64,000 nucleotides of DNA, from positions 2,276 through 66,275 of the forward strand of contig JAUNSR010000013.1 of assembly GCA_030539115.1 (NCBI GenBank). The letters are read 5' to 3'. This DNA is from Bacteroidales bacterium (GTDB lineage: Bacteria; Bacteroidota; Bacteroidia; Bacteroidales; JAUNSR01). Within the stretch, counting starts at the first letter, position 1; each line of letters opens with the position of its first letter. Shown here piece after piece: positions 25,201 to 34,518 of the stretch. A program made the translations under genes and the position numbers. The notes beneath the pieces are model-generated. The model had not been told where the DNA came from. It saw only the letters and a list, made by a program, of their open reading frames with translations, and did not search any database.

Positions 25201-25875
25201 ATGATAAAGCTAAACAACATAAACAAGACATATTTCAACGGAAGTCCGCTTCATGTTTTAAAGGGAGTAAATCTTGAGATAGAAAAAGGTGAACTTGTTT
25301 CAATTATGGGTGCGTCCGGTTCCGGAAAGTCAACTTTACTAAACATATTAGGAATATTAGACACTTATGATGATGGAGAATATTTTTTAAATGATGTTTT
25401 GATAAAGAATCTTAGTGAAAAGAGAGCGGCTGAGTATAGAAACAAAATGATTGGTTTTATTTTTCAATCATTTAATCTTATAAACTTTAAGGATGCAATG
25501 GAAAATGTTGCAATGCCCCTTTATTACCAAGGTGTCCCAAGAAAAAAAAGAAATATATTGGCTGTTGAATATCTTGACAAACTTGGACTTAAAGAATGGG
25601 CTCATCATCTTCCATCTGAAATGTCCGGAGGTCAAAAGCAGAGAGTGGCAATTGCAAGGGCATTAATTGCAAATCCTCAGATAATACTTGCAGATGAACC
25701 AACAGGAGCGCTCGACAGTAAGACGACTCAGGAGGTTATGGATATTCTTAAGGAGGTAAATCAGACAGGAATGACAATGATAGTTGTAACTCATGAGAGT
25801 GATATTGCCCACCAAACAGACAAAATTATTCATATTAGTGATGGATTGATTGGTTCGATAGAAACTCTTAAATAA
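25201..25875 (+). CDS. ABC transporter ATP-binding protein, MacB/LolD type
   Basis: A 224-residue ATPase: Walker A GASGSGKST at residues 37-45, Q-loop FIFQSFNLINF, signature MSGGQKQRVAIARA, Walker B IILADEPTGALD and switch histidine VTHE. It is of the type that pairs with FtsX/MacB permeases to drive mechanotransmission rather than transmembrane channelling. Two permeases, an adaptor and a TolC-like protein follow on the same strand, so it powers a tripartite exporter of an unknown substrate. Confidence 0.93.
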   Translation: MIKLNNINKTYFNGSPLHVLKGVNLEIEKGELVSIMGASGSGKSTLLNILGILDTYDDGEYFLNDVLIKNLSEKRAAEYRNKMIGFIFQSFNLINFKDAMENVAMPLYYQGVPRKKRNILAVEYLDKLGLKEWAHHLPSEMSGGQKQRVAIARALIANPQIILADEPTGALDSKTTQEVMDILKEVNQTGMTMIVVTHESDIAHQTDKIIHISDGLIGSIETLK

Positions 25876-25892
25876 TTAAATATTAAGATAAA

Positions 25893-27149
25893 ATGTTTGA
25901 TCTTCTTAATGAGATATATAATTCAATGAAAAAGAATAAGTTAAGAACTTTTCTTACAGGCTTTTCTATAGCTTGGGGAATTTTCATGCTTATTATTCTT
26001 CTTGGCTCAGGCAATGGATTGAAAAATGGAATGTCTGAGAATTTTAAATATATGTCAAGCAACTCTGTTACTCTTTGGCCGGGCTGGACATCTGAACCTT
26101 GGAAAGGAATGCAAAAGGGAAGAACGGTAACTCTAAAACAAAAAGATGTTGAATTTCTTACAAATAAATATAAAGGGAAAATTTACTCCATTTCGCCATC
26201 TGTAAGGACCTCTACATTAAATATTTCCAATGCACAGGAGTATGTTACTTTGAGTATTAACGGCATATATCCTGATTATCAGGAAATGAGAAGTCTTGAG
26301 ATGTTTGAAGGCAGGTTTATTAATGAATCAGACATCAAGGGAAAAAAAAAGGTTCTTGTTATTCATAAACGAACCAAAGAGGCTCTTTTTAAAAATGGAG
26401 AAAATGCACTTGGCTGCTTTGTTAATGTAAACAACATTCCATATAAGATAGTTGGTGTCTATAATGATGGTTTTGAACAAAACCCCGACATCTATGCACC
26501 CTCCACAACTATTGTTTCAATCTATAAACCCAACGGTGAGTTCAACAACATTTCATTTGAAGTGAAAGGAATTTCAAGCCCAAAGGAAATGGAGGCTTTT
26601 ATTACCGATCTAAGAAACAATTTAAGCATACTTCACAATTTCAAGCCCGACGATAGGAATGCTTTATGGATAAGAGACCGTCTTTCAGATTATCTTCAAA
26701 CCCAAGGCATTTTTAATGGAATTGCACTCTTTGTTTGGATTATAGGAATAGGCACTCTTATTGCAGGAGTAGTTGGCATTAGCAATATTATGCTTATTAC
26801 AGTTAAGGAGAGAACCAAAGAATTTGGAATAAGAAAAGCAATTGGTGCAACGCCAAGCTCTATATTAAAGCTTGTTTTTATAGAATCTATTTTTATTACC
26901 GCTCTTTTTGGTTATGTGGGTATGGTTTTCGGAGTTGGGTTGACAGAATTAATAAATTATGTATTAGAAATGAACTCTTCCGGTCCATCCAACCCGGAGA
27001 ATATGACGATGTTTAGGAATCCGACCGTCGACTTAAGTGTGGTGTTTTTAGCGACATTTATACTGATTGTGGCAGGTGTGATAGCAGGATATGTTCCGGC
27101 AAAAAAGGCTGTTAGTATTAAACCTATTGATGCCTTAAGAGGAGAATAG
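25893..27149 (+). CDS. MacB/FtsX-like ABC permease 1
   Basis: A 418-residue permease with one N-terminal membrane segment (about 20-40), a large periplasmic domain (MacB_PCD, about 45-275) and three C-terminal membrane segments with the FtsX-type motif VVGISNIMLITVKERTKEFGIRKA-like sequence between the first and second. The end, AKKAVSIKPIDALRGE, is typical. It lies 17 bases after the ATPase gene and is closely related to the next gene, with which it probably forms a heterodimer. Confidence 0.92.
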   Translation: MFDLLNEIYNSMKKNKLRTFLTGFSIAWGIFMLIILLGSGNGLKNGMSENFKYMSSNSVTLWPGWTSEPWKGMQKGRTVTLKQKDVEFLTNKYKGKIYSISPSVRTSTLNISNAQEYVTLSINGIYPDYQEMRSLEMFEGRFINESDIKGKKKVLVIHKRTKEALFKNGENALGCFVNVNNIPYKIVGVYNDGFEQNPDIYAPSTTIVSIYKPNGEFNNISFEVKGISSPKEMEAFITDLRNNLSILHNFKPDDRNALWIRDRLSDYLQTQGIFNGIALFVWIIGIGTLIAGVVGISNIMLITVKERTKEFGIRKAIGATPSSILKLVFIESIFITALFGYVGMVFGVGLTELINYVLEMNSSGPSNPENMTMFRNPTVDLSVVFLATFILIVAGVIAGYVPAKKAVSIKPIDALRGE

Positions 27150-27221
27150 ATTTTTTTTACAATTTATTTAGAATGAGATCAGTTTTTGATTGACTGCAAT
27201 TCTTATTTATAGACTTATATT

Positions 27222-28481
27222 ATGTTTGATTTAGATTCATGGCAGGAGGTATGGTTTACAATAACCAAAAATAAGATGAGGAGTCTTATGACTGCCTTTG
27301 GAGTTTTCTGGGGAATATTTATGCTCGTTGTGATGCTTGGGGCTGGAACAGCTCTTGAAAATGGCATTTTCAACGGAGTAAAGGGATTTGCTTCAAATTC
27401 ATATTTCATGTTTTCCGGAAGAACCACTGTCCCATACAAAGGCTTTAGAAAGGGACGTGTTTGGGAGCTTAAAATTGATGACATTGAAATTCTAAAAAGG
27501 AAAATAGATGGTATAAAATATATTACTCCCATGGTTTTTGGTCAGGGAGGCTCAAACAATATAGTAAGAAAGGATAAATACGGCTCTTTTTCAACACTTG
27601 GAACAGGCTCAAACTATATTTTAATTAATCCAATGACTTTTCTTTATGGAAGGTATATTAATGATTTGGATGTCTTGGAAAAAAGAAAAGTCTGTACTAT
27701 AGGGAGTAAAGTATATAATGATCTTTTCAATAAAGGTGAAGATCCTGAGGGAGCTCTTATAAAGATTTCCGGCATTTACTACACTGTTGTTGGGGTGGTC
27801 GAGCCGCTTTCCGATAATTTCAACTTTGGAGGTCCGGCTGAAGAAATGATTTATATCCCTTATACCTTGGCTCAGCAAACAAATCAAATGGGAAATGAGA
27901 TTCACAGCATTGGAATTACTCTTGATGACAATCTGCCAATGAGTGAAAATGAAGAAAGAATAAAATCCATTGTCAAAGCTAATCACCAAATTGCCCCTGA
28001 CGATGTTCAGGCTGTCAATGGATTTAATGTTCAAAAGCTTTTTCAGACATTCATGTCATTGACATTGGGAATAAAAATCCTTATTTGGATAGTTGGCCTT
28101 GGCACTCTTCTTGCCGGTGTCGTTGGTGTTAGCAACATTATGCTGGTAACAATTAAGGAAAGAACTCAGGAGATAGGAATCAGACGAGCTTTAGGAGCTA
28201 AGCCTTCTCAGATCATTGTTCAAATTATGTCTGAAAGTTTAGTCCTTACATCTATAGCGGGGATTGTCGGAATTTGCTGTGGAGTTGGATTATTGTCATT
28301 GGTCTCAAGTCTTTTAGAGGCTAATCCAACTGAAAACACATTCTTTCTTAATCCTCAAATATCATTTGTCGTGGCAATTGTCTCATTGTTTGTACTTATA
28401 ATCTGCGGAATGATAGCGGGATTGCTTCCATCCTACAGAGCTATGCAAATAAAGGCTATTGATGCATTAAGAGACGAATAA
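27222..28481 (+). CDS. MacB/FtsX-like ABC permease 2
   Basis: A 419-residue permease with the same architecture as its neighbour: N-terminal segment, periplasmic domain over about 45-270, then three membrane segments with GVSNIMLVTIKERTQEIGI and the end MQIKAIDALRDE. The two permeases are diverged enough to be distinct subunits, so the exporter is likely heteromeric. It is followed after about 100 bases by the adaptor. Confidence 0.92.
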   Translation: MFDLDSWQEVWFTITKNKMRSLMTAFGVFWGIFMLVVMLGAGTALENGIFNGVKGFASNSYFMFSGRTTVPYKGFRKGRVWELKIDDIEILKRKIDGIKYITPMVFGQGGSNNIVRKDKYGSFSTLGTGSNYILINPMTFLYGRYINDLDVLEKRKVCTIGSKVYNDLFNKGEDPEGALIKISGIYYTVVGVVEPLSDNFNFGGPAEEMIYIPYTLAQQTNQMGNEIHSIGITLDDNLPMSENEERIKSIVKANHQIAPDDVQAVNGFNVQKLFQTFMSLTLGIKILIWIVGLGTLLAGVVGVSNIMLVTIKERTQEIGIRRALGAKPSQIIVQIMSESLVLTSIAGIVGICCGVGLLSLVSSLLEANPTENTFFLNPQISFVVAIVSLFVLIICGMIAGLLPSYRAMQIKAIDALRDE

Positions 28482-28584
28482 AAAATTGAATTTCAGAATA
28501 AAAGATAAATAATCATCCCAAAAAAGATGATATAAAAATATAATTAACGAAATAAATAATAACAATATAAAAACATAGAATCCG

Positions 28585-29685
28585 ATGAAGAAAATATTGA
28601 GATTTGTTTTTTTAGGGATTATAGCAATTTTGGTTATAGGAACTTTTGTTTTCTTATGGAAAAAGTCTCAGCCAGAGAAAGTTGTTTATGAAATTGTAAA
28701 TCCTTCCAAGCAGAATATCGTAAAGAAAAGTGTTGCAACCGGTAAAGTCGAGCCTCGTGACGAAGTCTTAATAAAACCTCAAATATCGGGCATTATTACT
28801 GAGCTGTATAAGGAAGCTGGTCAAAGAATCAATGAGGGTGAGGTTATTGCTAAAGTTAAAGTTATTCCTGAAATGAATCAGCTTAACAATGCCCAAAGCA
28901 ATGTGAGAAGCACACAAATCAATCTTACCCAATCAGAAAATGAATTTAATCGTATTAAAAAACTTTATGACAGCAGTGTCGTCTCAAAAGAGGAATACGA
29001 GAAAGCTCTTACTGCTTATGAAAATGCCAAAGAATCTGCTCAGTCTGCAAAAGATAATTTGGAGATTGTAACAGAAGGTATCTCCAAGCGTTCCGGTGAG
29101 TTTAATAATACAATGGTTCGTTCAACTATTTCAGGAATGATTTTGGATATTCCTGTCAAGGTTGGTAATTCTGTTATCTTATCAAATACTTTTAACGATG
29201 GTACTACCATTGCCTCTGTGGCAGATATGGGAAATATGATTTTTAAAGGAAACATCGATGAAACAGAAGTTGGCAGAATAAAAGAGGGAATGCCTATTAC
29301 TTTAACAATAGGCGCTCTTCAAGATAAACAGTTTGACGCTGTTTTGGAATATATATCCCCTAAAGGAACAGAAACCAATGGAGCCATCCTTTTTGAAGTT
29401 AAAGCTGCTGCCACTATTCCTGATTCTGTTTATGTAAGAGCCGGATACAGTGCCAATGCTGAAATCATACTTGAAAAAAGAGATTCTGTAATGGCTCTTC
29501 CTGAGAGTACAATAGAGATTTCTAACGACAGTTCTTTTGTGTATGTTGTTACAAATGATGGTAAAGAGCCTGAATTTGAAAAGAAATTCATTAAAACAGG
29601 GCTATCTGACGGATTAAATATCGAAATTCTTGACGGAATTACTGCTGACACAAAAGTTAGAGGAAATAAAAAATCAAATAAGTAA
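28585..29685 (+). CDS. Periplasmic adaptor of the exporter, MacA/HlyD type
   Basis: A 366-residue membrane-fusion protein: N-terminal anchor (about 7-24), a biotinyl-lipoyl half motif (KPQISGIITELYKEAGQRINEGEVIAKV), a coiled-coil hairpin rich in Asn, Gln and Glu over about 95-165, the second lipoyl half (GMILDIPVKVGNSV) and beta-barrel and membrane-proximal domains. It bridges the permeases to the outer-membrane channel encoded seven bases downstream. Confidence 0.92.
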   Translation: MKKILRFVFLGIIAILVIGTFVFLWKKSQPEKVVYEIVNPSKQNIVKKSVATGKVEPRDEVLIKPQISGIITELYKEAGQRINEGEVIAKVKVIPEMNQLNNAQSNVRSTQINLTQSENEFNRIKKLYDSSVVSKEEYEKALTAYENAKESAQSAKDNLEIVTEGISKRSGEFNNTMVRSTISGMILDIPVKVGNSVILSNTFNDGTTIASVADMGNMIFKGNIDETEVGRIKEGMPITLTIGALQDKQFDAVLEYISPKGTETNGAILFEVKAAATIPDSVYVRAGYSANAEIILEKRDSVMALPESTIEISNDSSFVYVVTNDGKEPEFEKKFIKTGLSDGLNIEILDGITADTKVRGNKKSNK

Positions 29686-29691
29686 AATACT

Positions 29692-31035
29692 ATGATTAAA
29701 ATTAATTGCTTATTGGCTGCTTTTTTAATTTCCATTTTTTCTGTGAATGCTCAAAAAAATTGGACTTTAAAAGAATGTATTGAATATGCTGTTGAAAATA
29801 ATATAGATATAAAAAAGCAGATTATAGCCAAGGAGAATCAGGAGATTCAGCTAAACACAGCCAAAATGAGCCGACTTCCTAACCTAAATGCAGGCGTAGG
29901 ACAGAATTTCGGCTTTGGACGTAGCGCTGACAGGGATGGAGTGACTAAGGATAATTCCTCTTCCAGCTCTTCGTTTAATCTTTCCACCGGCGTGCCGATT
30001 TTTACAGGTTTTAGAATTCCAAACGAAATTAAATATCAAAAGTTTGAACTTGCCGCGGCAATAGAAGACCTTAATAAGGCAAAAGAGGATCTTTCTCTAA
30101 ACATAACATCCTACTTCCTTCAAACTATGCTTTACAAGGAGTTGCTTGTTATTGCCCAGGAGCAGGTGAAGCTCTCAAAAGAACAGGTGAAACAGACCGA
30201 GGCTTTGGTAAATGCAGGCAAAAGCGCGCTCTCAGAACTTGCCGATATGCAGTCTCAGCTCGCTAAAGATGAATTGTCGCTCACCGAAAGCAGCAATAAT
30301 GTAAAGATTTCTCTTCTTACATTAAGTCAACTTTTAAATCTTGACTCTGAATCCGGATTTGATATTGAGATGCCTGATCTTAATCAGCTTTATCTAAGCA
30401 ATATCAATGATTTGGAATCTCCAATGGCTGTTTTTGAGAAATCTGTCGAAAATCGGTCTTCAATAAAATCTGCTCAATTTAAATTAAACGGCTCTCAGCA
30501 TTCTCTTAAAATTGCACGTGCAGGATATTATCCTACTCTAAATATGAATGCCGGTTACAGTAATAATTATTTCTATAACTATAATCTTGAGGAGGGATAT
30601 AAAAACTCATCATTCTCCAATCAAATTAAAAATAATGGAAGTGAATATATCGGACTCTCTCTTTCAATACCGTTGTTTAATAGATTCTCTACAAGAAATC
30701 AGGTCAGACAGACCCAATTGAATATTGAAAATATGAAGCTTTCTCTTTTGAATGCAAAACAAAACCTATATAAAGAGATACAGCAGGCATATACAAGTGC
30801 AGTTGCTTCTGGTGATAAATATAAATCTGCTCAAAAAGCTGTTGCAGCCGCCAAAATCGCTTTTGGTTATGAATCAGAAAAATTTGCAAACGGTCGCTCA
30901 ACACCTTTTGATTTGGACAATGTTCAAACCAGATACAACAGAGCGCTTTCCGAAGAGGCTCAGGCAAAATATGACTATGTCTTTAGAGTGAAGATTCTCG
31001 ATTTCTACAACGGCAAGCCATTGTTTAATGAATAA
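29692..31035 (+). CDS. TolC-family outer membrane protein
   Basis: A 447-residue protein with a signal peptide cleaved after VNAQ and two outer membrane efflux (OEP) repeats, each with long helices (WTLKECIEYAVENNIDIKKQ at the start; KAAVAAKIAFGYESEKF-like sequence in the second). It forms the exit duct of the tripartite exporter. It is the last gene of the five-gene operon. Confidence 0.93.
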   Translation: MIKINCLLAAFLISIFSVNAQKNWTLKECIEYAVENNIDIKKQIIAKENQEIQLNTAKMSRLPNLNAGVGQNFGFGRSADRDGVTKDNSSSSSSFNLSTGVPIFTGFRIPNEIKYQKFELAAAIEDLNKAKEDLSLNITSYFLQTMLYKELLVIAQEQVKLSKEQVKQTEALVNAGKSALSELADMQSQLAKDELSLTESSNNVKISLLTLSQLLNLDSESGFDIEMPDLNQLYLSNINDLESPMAVFEKSVENRSSIKSAQFKLNGSQHSLKIARAGYYPTLNMNAGYSNNYFYNYNLEEGYKNSSFSNQIKNNGSEYIGLSLSIPLFNRFSTRNQVRQTQLNIENMKLSLLNAKQNLYKEIQQAYTSAVASGDKYKSAQKAVAAAKIAFGYESEKFANGRSTPFDLDNVQTRYNRALSEEAQAKYDYVFRVKILDFYNGKPLFNE

Positions 31036-31312
31036 TAGCGAAAACAACGATTTTATTACATTTTCTTTTTGGGGCAGTTTTTCAGTGATGAAAGATTGCC
31101 CCAGCTTTTCTGCCAAAGATTTATTGAATTAATCTCTTTGCTTACAAATTGTGCATATTTAATAATCAAAATTTTTAATAATTAATTAAAGCGCTTGATT
31201 TTTAATACTTTGTTTCTTAAATAGTATATAAGAAACACAATAATCTATGAAAATAGATCTTTATTAAAACCTTTTGCTCTCAAGCTATTGATTCATAACA
31301 ACATTTTTATGT
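31036..31312. other. Intergenic region before the R84 array
   Basis: AT-rich, no gene. TTG near 31290 lies 21 bases before TATTTTTG at 31312-31319, a candidate promoter firing into the R84 array and the sulfatase gene. Confidence 0.4.
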
Positions 31313-31486
31313 ATTTTTGAATAAAATAAGCGGCGCCTCATCAATACATTTTTAAAAGTTTCACTTTTTAAATGCTTATTGAATTCGGCTTGCATTATTT
31401 TTGAATAAAATAAGCGGCGCCTCATCAATACATTTTTAAAAGTTTCACTTTTTAAATGCTTATTGAATTCGGCTTGCATTATTTTC
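31313..31486 (+). repeat. R84 hairpin repeat, two tandem copies
   Basis: GCGGCGCCTCATCAATA begins at 31330 and 31414, an exact 84-bp period with identical sequence. CAATACATTTTTAAAAGT pairs with ACTTTTTAAATGCTTATTG around the loop TTC, and the unit ends GAATTCGGCTTGCATTAT. TATTTTTG precedes each hairpin. The array stops 66 bases before the sulfatase gene. A minus-strand frame across it only reflects the repeat. Confidence 0.85.
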
Positions 31487-31551
31487 GCTCGTAATGAAAA
31501 GATTATTATAAGAATTAATCACATTTCCTTTAACCTAAAAACTATTTAAAT

Positions 31552-33117
31552 ATGGGCTACACTCGTTATGCCTTTTTGAGTGCTTCAATGCTTGCATCTC
31601 TTCTTCCTGCTCAAAGTAAACAAAAACCGAACATCGTTTTTATCCTTTGTGATGATATGGGGTATGGTGATTTGGGCGTTTATGGTCAAAAATATATTGA
31701 AACTCCCAACTTGGACAAAATGGCCAAGCAAGGGATGTTATTCACTCAAGCCTATTCAGGAAGTCCGGTTAGTGCTCCATCGCGTGCAACTATGATGACA
31801 GGACAGCATACTGGAAAGACTCATATCCGTGATAATAAAGAATATTGGAGCGGTGAGGTTCAATATGGAGTTTGTACTGATTATGCCGTAGCAGGTCAGG
31901 AGCCTTTGGATCCAAATAGAATGATTGTTCCTGAAATTATGAAGGCAAACGGATATACCACAGGAATGTTTGGAAAATGGGCGGCAGGATATGAAGGTTC
32001 TGTTTCTACTCCAGATTTAAGAGGTGTGGATGAATATTATGGTTATATATGTCAATACCAAGCTCATCTTTACTATCCTAACTTTATTAACAAGTTTAGC
32101 AAAAAGGATGGTGATAAAGAGGTGAAACGTATAGAGCTTACAGAAAACACCCAATACCCTATGTATGGCGATGGCTATGAAAAAAGGCCTCAGTATACAG
32201 GCGATATGATTCATCAGGAAGCTATGAAATTTTTAAATGATCAAACTAAAGATCAGCCTTTCTATGCTCTTTTGACCTATACCCTTCCTCATGCCGAACT
32301 GTATCAGCCTAATGATTCTATTCTGCAATATTATACCGAAAAGTTTACTGACGATACATCTTATGGAGGCTCTGATGGTAAAAATTTTTATATAAATGGT
32401 ACTCGTACAAGCGGAGTTGGTGGTTCAAGATATAATCCGAATCTTGGACGTCACGCTCAGTTTGCCGCCATGATTACCCGTCTTGATATATATGTTGGTG
32501 AAGTTTTGGAGCTTTTAGACAAGAAAGGCCTTTCTGATAATACAATAGTTATATTTACCAGCGACAATGGCCCTCATGAAGAGGGTGGTGCCGATCCTGC
32601 TTATTTTGGTAGAGATGGAAAACTTAGAGGTGTAAAACGAGATGTGTATGAAGGTGGGTTCCGTGTGCCTTTTATTGCTAAATGGCCGGGGGTTATTAAG
32701 GAAAATTCTGTAAGTGATCATATCTGTGCATTTTGGGATATAATGCCGACATTTACTGATATAGCAGGCGGCAAAATCTCAGACTATGTTGATTCTACCG
32801 ATGGGATTTCTTTTCTTCCTACTCTAACAGGCAAAGGAAAACAAAAGAAACATGATTTCCTTTATTGGGAATTTCAAGGCAAATATGCAGTCCGCAAAGG
32901 TGATTGGAAGTTGATTTACAAATTGCAGCCTTCAAAAGTAAAAGGTGTAAAACCTGAAATGGGTTATGAATTGTATAATCTTGCAACTGATCTTCATGAA
33001 GATAATAATCTTATTGATAATCCAAAATACAAAAAGATTGCTGACAAGTTGAAAAAAATAATGAAAGATGAACATCATCCTAATTATACTTTCGAGACTA
33101 AATACAATAAAAATTAA
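31552..33117 (+). CDS. Serine-type sulfatase (family S1)
   Basis: An exported hydrolase of 521 residues with an N-terminal hydrophobic stretch (about 5-21). ILCDDMGYGDLG supplies the metal aspartates (D34, D35), and the maturation motif reads S74-A-P-S-R78 followed by ATMMTG. Most bacterial sulfatases have Cys at the first position; Ser is used by the AtsB/anSME-matured subtype, which converts it to formylglycine. FTSDNGPHEEGG and GKWAAG are further family motifs. It removes sulfate esters, probably from a host or algal glycan or a small sulfate ester. No maturase gene is seen in the window. It has its own R84 leader and a terminator, so it is monocistronic. Confidence 0.92.
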   Translation: MGYTRYAFLSASMLASLLPAQSKQKPNIVFILCDDMGYGDLGVYGQKYIETPNLDKMAKQGMLFTQAYSGSPVSAPSRATMMTGQHTGKTHIRDNKEYWSGEVQYGVCTDYAVAGQEPLDPNRMIVPEIMKANGYTTGMFGKWAAGYEGSVSTPDLRGVDEYYGYICQYQAHLYYPNFINKFSKKDGDKEVKRIELTENTQYPMYGDGYEKRPQYTGDMIHQEAMKFLNDQTKDQPFYALLTYTLPHAELYQPNDSILQYYTEKFTDDTSYGGSDGKNFYINGTRTSGVGGSRYNPNLGRHAQFAAMITRLDIYVGEVLELLDKKGLSDNTIVIFTSDNGPHEEGGADPAYFGRDGKLRGVKRDVYEGGFRVPFIAKWPGVIKENSVSDHICAFWDIMPTFTDIAGGKISDYVDSTDGISFLPTLTGKGKQKKHDFLYWEFQGKYAVRKGDWKLIYKLQPSKVKGVKPEMGYELYNLATDLHEDNNLIDNPKYKKIADKLKKIMKDEHHPNYTFETKYNKN

Positions 33118-33139
33118 TATGTTTTTCCTGTATGAATAT

Positions 33140-33169
33140 AAAAAGAGTCGCTAAAAAGCGGCTCTTTTT
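33140..33169. terminator. Terminator after the sulfatase gene
   Basis: AAAAAGAGTCGCT (33140-33152) pairs with AGCGGCTCTTTTT (33157-33169), one G-T, with a tight AAAA loop. Confidence 0.85.
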
Positions 33170-33341
33170 GTTATAGTATATAGATAATGATCAATTATTT
33201 ACTATTACTCGTTTTTATTGATTGTCGATTTTGAAATATTTATTAAATTCTAATTTGTTAATACTGATATTACAGCAAAACACACCAAACAACATTTATG
33301 ATATATCTGCCCTTTTATTTATAAATTAAAAAGCTGTTATA

Positions 33342-33995
33342 TCAATCTTCATATACAGTATCGTCTTTAATATCGGCTTCAGAAAGAGCCTCTTTTCTTT
33401 CAATACAAGTTCCACATTTACCGCAATGTTTCTCATTGCCCTTGTAACAACTCCAGGTATGAGAATAATCAACGCCTAAAGATTTTCCATGTCTTGCTAT
33501 ATCACTCTTAGTAATATTAGTATAAGGCGCAAATATCCTTATACTTTCATAGGTTCCATTACATATTGCCTGATCCATTGAATCAATAAAAGCAGACCTG
33601 CAATCAGGATAAATTGTATGATCACCGCCATGGTTTGCAATCATAAGATATTTAAGATTATTGCTTTCAGCAATTCCGGCAGCTATAGAAAGCATTATGC
33701 CATTCCTAAAAGGAACGACTGTTGATTTCATATTTTCATCAGCATAATGACCCTCAGGAATTGATTCTCCACCATCTAAAAGGGAACTTTTAAAATACTC
33801 CTTCATAAAAGCCAAAGGAATAACGATATGAGGTATTCCAAGCTTATTGCACGCCTCTTTAGCAAAAGGTATCTCTTTATCATTGTGATTTGCACCATAA
33901 TGGAATGAAATTCCTAAAGCAATTCTATCTGAATATTCATAAAGCATCGTAATGCTGTCCATTCCTCCCGAAACGATTATTACTGAATCTTTCAT
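33342..33995 (-). CDS. queC: 7-cyano-7-deazaguanine synthase
   Basis: Converts 7-carboxy-7-deazaguanine to preQ0 with ATP and ammonia, for queuosine in tRNA. The 217-residue protein has the PP-loop VSGGMDSITMLYEY and a zinc site made of CYKGNEKHCGKCGTC near residues 182-196. It stands alone here; other queuosine genes are not seen. A preQ1 riboswitch was looked for upstream and not found. An R96 copy forms its leader. Confidence 0.93.
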   Translation of the reverse strand: MKDSVIIVSGGMDSITMLYEYSDRIALGISFHYGANHNDKEIPFAKEACNKLGIPHIVIPLAFMKEYFKSSLLDGGESIPEGHYADENMKSTVVPFRNGIMLSIAAGIAESNNLKYLMIANHGGDHTIYPDCRSAFIDSMDQAICNGTYESIRIFAPYTNITKSDIARHGKSLGVDYSHTWSCYKGNEKHCGKCGTCIERKEALSEADIKDDTVYED

Positions 33996-34060
33996 TTGTA
34001 TGTATTTATTATTTTTTATTTTTAACGCGAAAGTACAAATACGCCATTTAAAGTCTTAAC
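33996..34060 (-). repeat. R96 copy forming the queC leader
   Basis: On the minus strand GGCGTATTTGTACTTTCGCG (from 34045) is followed by TTAAAAATAA, an A-rich stretch, and ACATACAAATG, the queC start, 50 bases after the core. It differs from consensus by a few substitutions and nine extra bases. Confidence 0.7.
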
Positions 34061-34231
34061 ACAAACCTTTTACTTGTTATTGGCTTAAACAAAAACAAAA
34101 GCGTTTAGGCTGTTTTATGTTTTAAAATTATCAACTCTCCAACAAAGAAAGTAAAAACAAGATAAAAATACTTATCAAAAAATTTATATTTTTAATGCTC
34201 TTGACATTTTAGACTAAAAAAATGGGGCTAT
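34061..34231. other. Intergenic region without a gene
   Basis: AT-rich sequence between the divergent queC and glycerophosphodiesterase genes. No frame or box was assigned. Confidence 0.4.
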
Positions 34232-34491
34232 TTTTGAATAAAATAAGCGGCGTCTCATCAATAGCATTTTTTAAACTGATACTTTAAAATGCTTATTGAA
34301 TTCGACTTGCATTATTTTTGAATAAAATAAGCGGCGCCTCATCAATAGCATTTTTTAAACTGATGCTTTAAAATGCTTATTGAATTCGGCTTGCGTTATT
34401 TTTGAATAAAATAAGCGGCGCCTCATCAATACCATTTTTAAAGCTGTTGCTTTAAAATGCTTATTGAATTCGGCTTGCGTTATTTTTGAAA
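34232..34491 (+). repeat. R84 hairpin repeat, three tandem copies
   Basis: The unit start GCGGCG(C/T)CTCATCAATA occurs at 34247, 34331 and 34415, again 84 bp apart. The stem arms here differ from the sulfatase copies (ATAGCATTTTTTAAACTGA against ACTTTAAAATGCTTAT), but they still pair imperfectly. TATTTTTG precedes each copy and follows the last. The array ends 28 bases before the glycerophosphodiesterase start codon. Confidence 0.85.
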
Positions 34492-34518
34492 AAAATAAAC
34501 TATACAATAAAAATACAT

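Noticed and set aside
31285..31479. Minus-strand frame encoding a 28-residue protein repeat
   Set aside because: It is only the translation of the two 84-bp R84 copies (84 = 28 codons) and has no other support.
31552..33117. Sulfatase inactivated by loss of the catalytic cysteine
   Set aside because: Serine at this position defines a known active subtype; the other active-site residues are intact.
33996..34231. preQ1 riboswitch before queC
   Set aside because: No compact pseudoknot-like or C-rich aptamer pattern was seen; the leader is an R96 copy.
34486..34518. TTG start for the glycerophosphodiesterase
   Set aside because: It lies in the R84 repeat, and ATG 34519 gives a proper signal peptide at the N terminus.
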